In this document: positions 51,546 through 59,678 of the stretch, in pieces | Layout: the number at the start of each line of letters is the position of its first letter | Position numbering within the stretch: position 1 is the stretch's first letter | Assembly: GCF_013391635.1 (NCBI RefSeq) | Contig: NZ_JACAWU010000001.1 | Coordinates: 1,302,001 to 1,366,000 of the forward strand | Reading direction: 5' to 3' | Length of the DNA: 64,000 nt | From: Natronomonas gomsonensis | GTDB taxonomy: Archaea > Halobacteriota > Halobacteria > Halobacteriales > Haloarculaceae | Translations under genes and position numbers: made by a program | Notes under the pieces: model-generated | What the model was told of the DNA's origin: nothing | Seen by the model: the letters and a program-made list of their open reading frames with translations, nothing else | Database searches by the model: none

Positions 51546-53522
51546 ATGGAGTCTCTCGAGGAGTTCGACGAAATCGTACACGAGCCCGACGACGCGTTCG
51601 TCGAGTCGACGAACGTCTGGGCGTTCATGCAGGAGTACGGCATCGACGACTACGAGGAACTGATAGAACGCACCACGGGCGACGTGGAGTGGTTCTGGGA
51701 CGAACTGCCCGATTATCTCGACATCGAGTGGTACGAGGAGTACGACACGGTCCGTGACGACTCGGAGGGGCCGCAGTTCACCGACTGGTATCCCGGCGGG
51801 AAACTGAACGTCGCCCACAACACCGTCGACCGCTATGCGGCGGCCGACTCCGAGCGCCGGAACAAAGTCGCCTGCATCTGGGAGGGCGAGGACGGCGACG
51901 TTCGGAACTTCACGTACCACGAACTCGCACGCACCTCCAATCAGGTGGCGAACTACCTCGAATCCGTCGGCGTCGAGAAGGGCGACACCGTCGCGCTGTA
52001 CATGCCGATGGTCCCGGAGGTCATCTCCATCCTGTACGGCTGTTTCAAAGTCGGCGCCATCGCCGTTCCCATCTTCTCGGGCTTCGGCGTCGAGGCCACC
52101 GCCACCCGCATCGAGGACCCCGAAGCCGACGTGCTGTTTACCGCCGACGGCTTCTACCGACGGGGGTCGGAGATACCGCTGAAAGCGCCCGCAGACGAGG
52201 CCATCGAGGAGGCCGACCACGACGTGACCGACGTGGTCGTCTACCGGCGCTTCCCCGACAGCGACCCCGAGATGACCGATGGCCGGGACGTCTACTGGAG
52301 CGAGTCGGTCGCCACGCAGGCCGACGACTACGAGACGACGGAACTCGATGCCAGCGACGAGTCGATGCTGTTGTACTCTTCGGGGACGACGGGCAAGCCG
52401 AAGGGGATCGTCCACACGCATGCCGGCGCGCAACTGCAGGCCGCAAAGGAGGTGTACTTCGGGTTCGATTTGAAGCCCTCCGACCGGTTTTTCTGGGTGT
52501 CGGACATCGGGTGGATGATGGGGCCGTGGACGCTCATCGGGACGCACACCTTCGGGGGGACGATGGTGATGTACGAGGGCGCGCCGGACCACCCCCAACC
52601 GGATCGGTTCTGGGAGATGATCGACCGCCACGACATCACCCAGTTCGGCATCTCGCCGACGGCGATTCGGGCGCTCCGCAAGCAGGGCGACGAGTGGGTC
52701 GAGGGTCACGACCTCTCAAGTCTGCGGTTGCTTGGTTCGACGGGCGAACCGTGGGACCCCGAATCGTGGCTGTGGTTCTACGAGAACGTCGGCGGCAGCG
52801 AGGCACCCATCATCAACATCTCCGGCGGGACCGAGATTTTCGGCTGTTTCCTGATGCCGATGCCGATCAACTCGCTGAAGCCGTGTACGCTCGGTGGCCC
52901 GGGTCTCGGGATGGACATCGATATCGTCGACGAGGCCGGGAAATCAATCAAGGAGGATCACGAGCGCGGGTATCTCGTCGCGCGTGACTCCTGTCCGTCG
53001 ATGACGAAATCGCTGTGGCAGGGTGACGACCGGTATCTCCACGAGTACTGGTCGTCGTTCCAAGATCCGCCGATGTGGGACCACGGCGACTGGGCTCAGA
53101 AGGACGAGGACGGCTTCTGGTACCTCCACGGCCGGGCCGACGACGCGCTTAACGTCGCCGGCCGCAAGGTCGGCCCCGCCGAAATCGAGGGGGCGCTCAT
53201 CGAACACGAGGCGGTCAATCAGGCCGCTGCCGTCGGCGTCCCCGACGACACCACCGGCACCGCCGTCGTCACCTACGTCGTCCTCGAACCGGAATACGAG
53301 GAGTCGGAGGACCTCAAAGAGGAACTCCGCGCGAAGGTCGGCGAGGAACACGGCAAACCGTTCCGGCCGCGGGAGGTGCTGTTCGTCGACGAGTTCCCCA
53401 AAACTCAGTCCGGGAAAATCATCCGACGGGCGATTCAGGCCACCTACACCGGCGAGGACTTGGGTGACATGTCGTCTATCGAGAACCCCGAAGCGATGGA
53501 GGAACTGGAGAACGCACGGTAG
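51546..53522 (+). CDS. Acetyl-CoA synthetase-like AMP-forming acyl-CoA ligase
   Basis: 658-aa ANL-superfamily ligase of the long (Acs-like) type. Motifs: 'YHELARTSNQVANYL', 'LLYSSGTTGKPKGIVHTHAG' (ATP loop), 'SDIGWMMGPW', 'NISGGTEIFGCF', 'WQKDEDGFWYLHGRADDALNVAGRKVGPAEIEGAL' in parts, and the catalytic lysine in 'KTQSGKIIRR'. It probably activates acetate or another short acid. An AT-rich stretch with TTTTTTTAAGG (51496-51506) lies about 45 nt upstream of ATG 51546. It is distinct from the ligases at 17736 and 56928. Confidence 0.9.
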   Translation: MESLEEFDEIVHEPDDAFVESTNVWAFMQEYGIDDYEELIERTTGDVEWFWDELPDYLDIEWYEEYDTVRDDSEGPQFTDWYPGGKLNVAHNTVDRYAAADSERRNKVACIWEGEDGDVRNFTYHELARTSNQVANYLESVGVEKGDTVALYMPMVPEVISILYGCFKVGAIAVPIFSGFGVEATATRIEDPEADVLFTADGFYRRGSEIPLKAPADEAIEEADHDVTDVVVYRRFPDSDPEMTDGRDVYWSESVATQADDYETTELDASDESMLLYSSGTTGKPKGIVHTHAGAQLQAAKEVYFGFDLKPSDRFFWVSDIGWMMGPWTLIGTHTFGGTMVMYEGAPDHPQPDRFWEMIDRHDITQFGISPTAIRALRKQGDEWVEGHDLSSLRLLGSTGEPWDPESWLWFYENVGGSEAPIINISGGTEIFGCFLMPMPINSLKPCTLGGPGLGMDIDIVDEAGKSIKEDHERGYLVARDSCPSMTKSLWQGDDRYLHEYWSSFQDPPMWDHGDWAQKDEDGFWYLHGRADDALNVAGRKVGPAEIEGALIEHEAVNQAAAVGVPDDTTGTAVVTYVVLEPEYEESEDLKEELRAKVGEEHGKPFRPREVLFVDEFPKTQSGKIIRRAIQATYTGEDLGDMSSIENPEAMEELENAR

Positions 53523-53895
53523 GGGTATCGTCGGTCGAAAAAATACTCGGTCGTGTTTTTCGCTCGGTCCTTCGGTTTCTCCGTCCGTTTCTCGATTCGT
53601 TCGGTTCGCGTCGGTTTCGCTACGGTCCCCGGGACAGGGTCCGGACCCTCGGTGCTCGGTTCAAACGTGGGTTGCGAATCGATTCGATGCAGTGCGTCGG
53701 CCCTCTTGGGTCGGGAGTTTTCGAGTCGATACCACTACAGCAGTCGTTCGATGGCGATTCGTCCGGTCGATTGCTGGTGTGTTTCCCCGTAGACTGGTCA
53801 CCACCTCTCGTAGTATGGTATGTGTTGGCGTACCAAAAAGCTTGTGCCCACCACGGCTATCGCTCGAATCCCGAACCCCGTCTCGAAAGCCGTCT
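53523..53895. other. Intergenic region, nothing identified
   Basis: About 370 bp between the convergent ligase and S9 peptidase genes. The T/C-rich start may include the ligase terminator. I see no gene, repeat or RNA structure worth calling. Confidence 0.5.
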
Positions 53896-55689
53896 TCAGA
53901 CGTGTTCGTCGAGGAAGTCGACGATTTCGGTGTAGGCTTCGATGCGGTTTTCCAACTTCGAGAAGCCGTGGCCTTCGTCCTCGAAGATGAGCTTTCTGAC
54001 GGGGACGCCCTGTGCTCTGGCTTGCTCGACGATCTGTTCGGCCTCACCCACCGGCACGCGGGGGTCGTTCGCGCCGTGGAGGACGAACAGCGGCGCCTCG
54101 ATGGCCTCGATGTTGTTGATGGGTGAGATGGATTCGAGGAACTCCCGGTCGTCGGCCAACGAGCCGTACTCGGCCTCGCGCAACTCGCGGCGCCACGAGC
54201 CGGTGTTTTCGAGGAACGTCACGAAGTTGGCGATGCCGACGGTGTCGATGCCGGCGGCCCACAACTCGGGATACTCGGTGAGCGCCGCGAGTACCATGAA
54301 CCCGCCGTAGGAGCCGCCCTTGGCGACGATTCGGTCGCCGTCGATGTCGGGGCGGTCGGCGAGCCACTCGACGGCCGCCTTGATGTCGGCCACCGAGTCC
54401 ATCCGCTTTTCGACGTCGTCGAGGTGGGTGTACTCCCGGCCGTAGCCGGTCGACCCGCGAACGTTCGGCTCGAAGACGGCGTAGCCGTGGGCGAGGAGGT
54501 ACTGCTTGACCGGCGAGAAGGCGGGTCGCCGCTGGCTCTCCGGGCCGCCGTGGATGTCGACGACGACGGGTGCTCCCTCCTCCGGCACCGACTCCGGAAG
54601 CGAGAGGTAGCCCGGAATCTCCCGGTCGTCGAACGTCTCGTAGCGCACCAACTCGCTTTCCCGGAACGTCTCCTCGGGGATGCCCGCGGTGGAGGCCTGA
54701 GTCCACCGCTCGGCGGCGCCCGACGCCACGTCGACGACGTAGACGTTCGTGTTCTCGGTGTCGGCGGTGACCGTCACGGCGAAGCGGTCGGCGTCGTCGT
54801 CGAAGGCGACGCCGCCGGCGACGCCCGCCGGAATCTCGGGGTCGGGAAACGTCTCGATTGTGGTCGCTCCGGCTAGTTCGCCGACGGTCAGCTCCGTGTA
54901 GCCGTCGACGTTCCGCGAGTAGACGAGTCGACCCGTCTCGTCGTCCAACGCGACGCCGTCGAGGTTCCACTCGCCGCCTTCCTCGACCGTCTCGATGCCG
55001 CCCGTCTCGGCGTCGAGTCGCGCGAGATACAGTGTGTCGGCGTCGAGGTCAGTACAGCAGTACACCCCTGTTCCGTCGGGGGACCACGAGAGGCTCGAAT
55101 ACCGGATGGCGTCCTCGGAGTGGTCGGTCAGATGGGTCAACTCCCCGGACTCCACGTCGAGGACGTAGGCGTCGTGGTCGAAACTGGAGTACGCCTCGTG
55201 GACGAGCAGCCGTGAGTCGTCGGGGCTCCACCCGCCGAGCGACAGCCAGCCGTCGCCTTCGTGTATCAGTTCGGCGTCGTCGCCCGTCTCCTCGCGTCCT
55301 TGGATGTAGATGTCGAAGGCCGACTCCTCGCGTCGGTTCGAGGCGAAGGCGATGCGCTCGCCGTCGTGGCTCCAGCCACCCCAACGGTGTTTCGCGTCCG
55401 TCGCGGTGAGGTTCGTCACCGTCCCGTCGGCGTCGAGTCGGAACAACTGCTGGCGTTCGTTGCCGCCCTCGTCTTTCCCGAAGACGAGTTCGTTCCGTTC
55501 GGGCGACCACGTGCTGAAGGTGACTCGCTCGTCGTAGAAGGTGCGCTGTGTCGGCCACGCGCCCGGTTCCTCGAGGGTCCACACCTGTGGCGTCCCGGTC
55601 GTATCCATCCGAAACGCGAGCGTGCCGTCGGGGGCGAAACTCGACCCGAAGGCGCTTCGGACGTTCAGATAGCGCTCGATGTCGTACAC
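53896..55689 (-). CDS. S9 family (prolyl oligopeptidase-type) peptidase
   Basis: 597-aa serine peptidase. The N-terminal seven-bladed propeller (about 1-340) shows WD-like repeats ('WSPERNELVFGKD', 'GGWSHDGERIAFAS', 'LGGWSPDDSRLLVH', 'SLSWSPDGTGVYCC'). The alpha/beta-hydrolase domain has the catalytic Ser in 'AKGGSYGGFMVLAAL', Asp in 'HGANDPRVP' and His in 'FEDEGHGFSK'. Likely an acylaminoacyl- or dipeptidyl-peptidase acting on short peptides. GTG 55689 is the likely start: homology begins at 'YDIERYLNVRSAFG' and a TATA-like box lies 26.5 nt upstream. Confidence 0.88.
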   Translation of the reverse strand: MYDIERYLNVRSAFGSSFAPDGTLAFRMDTTGTPQVWTLEEPGAWPTQRTFYDERVTFSTWSPERNELVFGKDEGGNERQQLFRLDADGTVTNLTATDAKHRWGGWSHDGERIAFASNRREESAFDIYIQGREETGDDAELIHEGDGWLSLGGWSPDDSRLLVHEAYSSFDHDAYVLDVESGELTHLTDHSEDAIRYSSLSWSPDGTGVYCCTDLDADTLYLARLDAETGGIETVEEGGEWNLDGVALDDETGRLVYSRNVDGYTELTVGELAGATTIETFPDPEIPAGVAGGVAFDDDADRFAVTVTADTENTNVYVVDVASGAAERWTQASTAGIPEETFRESELVRYETFDDREIPGYLSLPESVPEEGAPVVVDIHGGPESQRRPAFSPVKQYLLAHGYAVFEPNVRGSTGYGREYTHLDDVEKRMDSVADIKAAVEWLADRPDIDGDRIVAKGGSYGGFMVLAALTEYPELWAAGIDTVGIANFVTFLENTGSWRRELREAEYGSLADDREFLESISPINNIEAIEAPLFVLHGANDPRVPVGEAEQIVEQARAQGVPVRKLIFEDEGHGFSKLENRIEAYTEIVDFLDEHV

Positions 55690-55712
55690 GCTCCGGAACT
55701 GGGGCCGGTTGG

Positions 55713-55718
55713 TAATAT
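55713..55718 (-). promoter_or_regulatory. TATA-like box of the S9 peptidase gene
   Basis: ATATTA on the minus strand, about 26.5 nt before GTG 55689; it decides this start over the upstream GTG at 55770. Confidence 0.5.
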
Positions 55719-55790
55719 CGATTCGGCCCGGGCGATGGCTCCGGCAGGGATTCCCATTCCTTTTTGCCACCCCGCTTCGTCGTCGGGTTC

Positions 55791-56846
55791 ATGCGAATCG
55801 CGGTCGTGTTCAGAAGGCCACCGCCGCAGTCCGACCGCGACGGCGCGTTGCGCCTCCGGCGGTTCGCCCGCCGCTTCGCCGCTCGTGGCCACGAGGTTCG
55901 AGTGTACTGTCTCGGCTGGTGGGGCAGCGACACCCGACAGTTCGAACTCGACGACGTAGTCTACGAGTCGGTCACCTTCGATACGCCGCCGCTGTTTTAC
56001 ACGCGGATTCCGGGCCTGCTCGCTCGGCACCGCCCCGATGTCGTCCTCGCCTCGGCGTCGCCGCCCGGCGCCGTCGTCTCCGCACGACTCGGCGCCACGT
56101 TCGCGCGTGCACCGCTCATCTGTGAGTGGTTCGGCGACGAACCGGAAGTCGAGGGGTCGCCGTGGACCGCGACCGCCGCCCGCGTTCCGACGCGAGTCGT
56201 CACGCCCTCGGAACTCCAGCGGACGCGCGTCCGGGAGTTGGGCGCGACGGAGTCGAACACCACGGTCGTCCCCCAGAGCATCGACTTCTCGCTCGTCGCC
56301 GACACCGACCCCGCCGAACGCCGCGACGTGGTGTACGCCCGCCGACTCGACGAGGACGCCAATCTGGAGAGCCTGCTGTTGGGGCTGGCCGAACTCCGCG
56401 GGGAGGACGGCTGGACGGCGACGGTCATCGGTGACGGCCCCGAACGAGCGGACTACGAGCGGCAGGCCCGTGACCTCGGATTGGCCGACCGCGTGGAGTT
56501 CGTCGGGGAGTGCAACCGCGAACAGCGCGTCGCCATCTACCGGGGCGCCCACGCCTTCGTCCAGACCGCCCGACGGGAGTTGTTCGCCGAGGAGTTGCTG
56601 TGGGCACTCGCCGCCGGCTGTGTCGGCATCGTCGAGTATCAGGGCGACTCCAGCGCCCACGAACTCGTCGAGCGCCGCGAGCGCGGCATCCGCGTCACCG
56701 ACATGGAAGCCCTCGACGAGGCCATCGAGGAGGCCTGGAGCTACGGCTTCCGGGATATCGAGGAATCCTTCCGGTCGTTCGACCACGCCGCGGTCGTCGA
56801 TGGCTACCTCGAGTTGTTCCGGTCCTGTGGCGCCGAGGCGCCCTGA
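55791..56846 (+). CDS. Glycosyltransferase family 4-like (GT-B) protein
   Basis: 351-aa GT-B glycosyltransferase, cytosolic or membrane-associated. The N-terminal acceptor domain begins 'MRIAVVFRRPPPQSDRDGALRLRR' in parts. The C-terminal donor domain includes 'VYARRLDEDANLESLLLGLAEL', 'VIGDGPERADYERQARDLGL', 'FVGECNREQRVAIYRGAHAFVQTA' and the E-x7-E type motif in 'REEL...LLWALAAGCVGIVEYQGDSSAHELVE'. It may act in S-layer or lipid-linked sugar assembly, but no neighbours specify this. ATG 55791 is divergent from the S9 peptidase. Confidence 0.82.
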   Translation: MRIAVVFRRPPPQSDRDGALRLRRFARRFAARGHEVRVYCLGWWGSDTRQFELDDVVYESVTFDTPPLFYTRIPGLLARHRPDVVLASASPPGAVVSARLGATFARAPLICEWFGDEPEVEGSPWTATAARVPTRVVTPSELQRTRVRELGATESNTTVVPQSIDFSLVADTDPAERRDVVYARRLDEDANLESLLLGLAELRGEDGWTATVIGDGPERADYERQARDLGLADRVEFVGECNREQRVAIYRGAHAFVQTARRELFAEELLWALAAGCVGIVEYQGDSSAHELVERRERGIRVTDMEALDEAIEEAWSYGFRDIEESFRSFDHAAVVDGYLELFRSCGAEAP

Positions 56847-56927
56847 AATCCGTCGAACAGGTCTCGGAACACCGTGAAGTGGTCAACGCGCGGATAGCTT
56901 CAAGTGAGTGTGTGATTATCAATCACT

Positions 56928-58913
56928 ATGGATTGGAGAGCAGTCGAACGCGAGTACACGGACGAGGTAATCGGTGAGACGACCATTCCGGAACTGTTCT
57001 TCGATTCGGTGGGACGGAACGGCAGTCGGGACGCACAGATGTACAAGGGGGGCGTCTACGACCGGTCGTTGACCGACGACGTGGTTCCGGAACCGCCCCG
57101 AGGCGAGTACGGCGCGCTCACCTACGAGGAAACCGGCGACATCGTGCGCTATCTCGCGACGGGCTTTCGGGAACTCGGCGTCGGTTCCGACGACCGGGTC
57201 GGCATCTACGCGAACACGCGGATGGAGTGGTCCCAGGCCGACTACGCGATTCAGTCCGCCGAAGGCGTCGTCACGACCGTCTACACCGAATCCTCCGCGC
57301 CGAAGGTCCAGTACCTGCTGGACGACAACGACGCGATGGGCTGTGTCGTCGAGAACGAGGACCTGCTGGAGACGTTACTGTCGGTCGAAGACGACCTCGA
57401 GTTGGAGTTCGTCGTCGTCATCGACGAGGTCTCCGAGGAGTACGCCGACCGCGAGGACATCCACACGCTTGCGGACGTGTACGAACTCGGCGAGGCCAAC
57501 CACGACGAGGAGACCTTCCAGTCGTGGCTCGAGAACCGCGAGTGGACGGACCTCTGTTCGCTCGTTTACACCTCGGGGACGACGGGCGACCCGAAGGGCG
57601 TCGAGCTGACTCACAAGAACTGGCGAACCTGTTTCAACCAACTCCGGAAGCGCATCGGGCCGCGTCCGGACAAGGGCGAGGACATCCCGGTGATGGAAGC
57701 CGGGATGACGGCGCTTTCGTTCCTGCCGCTCGCCCACGCCTTCGAGCGCATCAACCACTTCCACGAGTTGGGCATCGGGATGACCGTCGCCTACGCCGAG
57801 AACCCCGATACGGTCGGCGACGACCTCCAGCAGGTCGGTCCCGACGCCGCGGCGTCGGTGCCGCGCGTCTACGAGCGCATCTACAACCAGATGCGCGAGC
57901 AGGCCTCCGAGTCGCCGGTCAAAAAGCGCATCTTCGAGTGGGCCGTCGACACCGCCCAGACCTACGACGACGCCGAGGACCCCGGTACCATCTTGGAGAC
58001 GAAACTGAAAATCGCGGACAAACTCGTCTTCTCGCAGGTGCGGGAGGCGCTCGGCGGCAACGTCCAACTGTTCGTCTCCGGCGGTGGGTCGCTCTCGGAG
58101 GACCTCGCGAAACTGTATCGGGCGATGGGGCTGACGATTCTGGAGGGGTACGGCCTCACCGAGACCGCGCCCGCGCTGACGACGAACCCCCCGGAGGACA
58201 TCCGCGTCGGGACGATGGGTATCGCGCTGTGTGACGTGGACCTGAAGTTGGACCCCGATGTCGTCAGCGAGGAGACGAAAGCCTCCGAGAAAGGCGAGGT
58301 CGGCGAACTCCTCGCGAAGGGGCCGAACGTCTTCGAAGCCTACTGGAACAAACCCGAGAAGACCGAGGCCGCCTTCACCGACGACGGCTACTTCCGGACC
58401 GGCGACATCGTCGCCATCGACGGCGACGGCTACGTCCGCTTCGTCGACCGCCGGAAGAACCTCATCGTCCTCGATACGGGCAAGAACGTCGCGCCGGAGC
58501 CAATCGAAGACGAGTTCGCCACCTCCGCACGCGTCGACCAGATTATGGTCGTCGGCGACGACCGGAAGTTCATCGGCGCGGTCATCGCCCCCAACTTCGA
58601 AGAGCTGTGGGAGTGGGCCGACGAGGAGGGAATCGACCTTCCGGAAGACCCCGCAGCGGCCATCGAGGACGACAGAGTCCACGAGTGGGTCGCCGAGGAG
58701 GTCGACCGCGTCAACGAGGTGCTGTCGAAACACGAGACGATCAAGGAGTTCCGTCTGGTGCCCGAGGAGTGGACCGCCGAAAACGACCTGTTGACGCCGT
58801 CGATGAAGAAGAAACGACGGAACATCCGGGCTGCCTACGAGGAGGCCATCGAGGACATCTACGGCGAGGAATCCGACGAAGCCGAGGCGGAAGCCGCTCC
58901 AACGGACGACTGA
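56928..58913 (+). CDS. Long-chain acyl-CoA synthetase (AMP-forming)
   Basis: 661-aa ANL ligase of the FadD15/long-chain type. Motifs: 'TYEETGDIVRYLATGFRELGVGSDDRVGIYANT' in parts, 'LVYTSGTTGDPKGVELTHKNW', 'FLPLAHAFERI', 'EGYGLTETAPALTTN', 'FRTGDIVAIDGDGYVRFVDRRKNLIVLDTGKNVAPE', and a Lys-rich end 'LTPSMKKKRRNI'. It probably activates long-chain or branched isoprenoid acids. A TATA-like CTTCAAG (near 56899) precedes the ATG by about 28 nt. The DnaJ-ferredoxin gene is convergent and 18 nt away. Confidence 0.9.
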   Translation: MDWRAVEREYTDEVIGETTIPELFFDSVGRNGSRDAQMYKGGVYDRSLTDDVVPEPPRGEYGALTYEETGDIVRYLATGFRELGVGSDDRVGIYANTRMEWSQADYAIQSAEGVVTTVYTESSAPKVQYLLDDNDAMGCVVENEDLLETLLSVEDDLELEFVVVIDEVSEEYADREDIHTLADVYELGEANHDEETFQSWLENREWTDLCSLVYTSGTTGDPKGVELTHKNWRTCFNQLRKRIGPRPDKGEDIPVMEAGMTALSFLPLAHAFERINHFHELGIGMTVAYAENPDTVGDDLQQVGPDAAASVPRVYERIYNQMREQASESPVKKRIFEWAVDTAQTYDDAEDPGTILETKLKIADKLVFSQVREALGGNVQLFVSGGGSLSEDLAKLYRAMGLTILEGYGLTETAPALTTNPPEDIRVGTMGIALCDVDLKLDPDVVSEETKASEKGEVGELLAKGPNVFEAYWNKPEKTEAAFTDDGYFRTGDIVAIDGDGYVRFVDRRKNLIVLDTGKNVAPEPIEDEFATSARVDQIMVVGDDRKFIGAVIAPNFEELWEWADEEGIDLPEDPAAAIEDDRVHEWVAEEVDRVNEVLSKHETIKEFRLVPEEWTAENDLLTPSMKKKRRNIRAAYEEAIEDIYGEESDEAEAEAAPTDD

Positions 58914-58931
58914 ACCGCCGAGCGTCCGCTC

Positions 58932-59621
58932 TCAGTCGTCGGCTTGCGCCTTCTCGAAGGGACTCGGCGGCAACAGGAGGTCGTCGAGGTCGGGCAGGTG
59001 TTTGACGTTGTAGACGACCTGCAGTCGGTCGGTCGCCGGCCGCGCCATACACGAGAGTCGAATCCCTCGGTCGAGCATCTCGTCGGGAAGGATGTGGTCG
59101 ACGGGCATCGACAGTTCGCCCTCCTTGATGGCGACGGCGCAGTTCGCACACGCCCCGCCGCGGCAGGCGTAGGGCCACGCGAAACCGCGGTTCTCGGCGG
59201 CTTCCAGCAGTGACTCCCGCGGTTCGGCCAGAAACCGGCCGTAGTCCTCGTGGTCGAGGTTCGCCGCCGACGCGTTATCGAAGAGGTCGTCGTCTTCGAG
59301 GCTCCAGCCGTGGTCGGCGAGCACGTCGTAGTTGAGATACTCGACGCGCGTCGCCGACTCCTCGGGTCCGTCGGTGCTTTCGTCCGACTCGTCGGTCTCG
59401 GGTTCCGGTTCGCCCGGCGCGCCGACCCTCTCGTCGGCGTCGGGCACGCTCCGGGCGCGGCCGGCTTTGATGTCCTCGTAGGCCTCCCGGACGCGCTTGA
59501 ACTCCCGTGGAGAGCCGCCGTGGTCGGGGTGGGCTTCCTTGATTCGGTCCCGGTAAGCCTGCTCTATCTCCCGCTGGTCAGCACCCGGCTCGACACCCAG
59601 GACCTCGAACGGGGACGCCAC
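58932..59621 (-). CDS. Fusion of a DnaJ domain with a plant-type [2Fe-2S] ferredoxin
   Basis: 229-aa protein. A J-domain (1-60) with the HPD motif (31-33 in 'EAHPDHGG') is followed by an acidic linker (61-95) and a halobacterial-type ferredoxin domain (about 96-215). The ferredoxin has C153, C158, C161 ('ACRGGACANCAV') and C191 ('LSCMARPA') as cluster ligands. This J-domain/ferredoxin fusion is known from haloarchaea; what it recruits Hsp70 for is not established. ATG 59621 has a strong TATA-like GATATATC about 29 nt upstream. Confidence 0.9.
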   Translation of the reverse strand: MASPFEVLGVEPGADQREIEQAYRDRIKEAHPDHGGSPREFKRVREAYEDIKAGRARSVPDADERVGAPGEPEPETDESDESTDGPEESATRVEYLNYDVLADHGWSLEDDDLFDNASAANLDHEDYGRFLAEPRESLLEAAENRGFAWPYACRGGACANCAVAIKEGELSMPVDHILPDEMLDRGIRLSCMARPATDRLQVVYNVKHLPDLDDLLLPPSPFEKAQADD

Positions 59622-59678
59622 GGCTACGTGTAGTCGAACGGCGAGGATATATCTTCTCCAATCGGCCGAACGTGTCGG

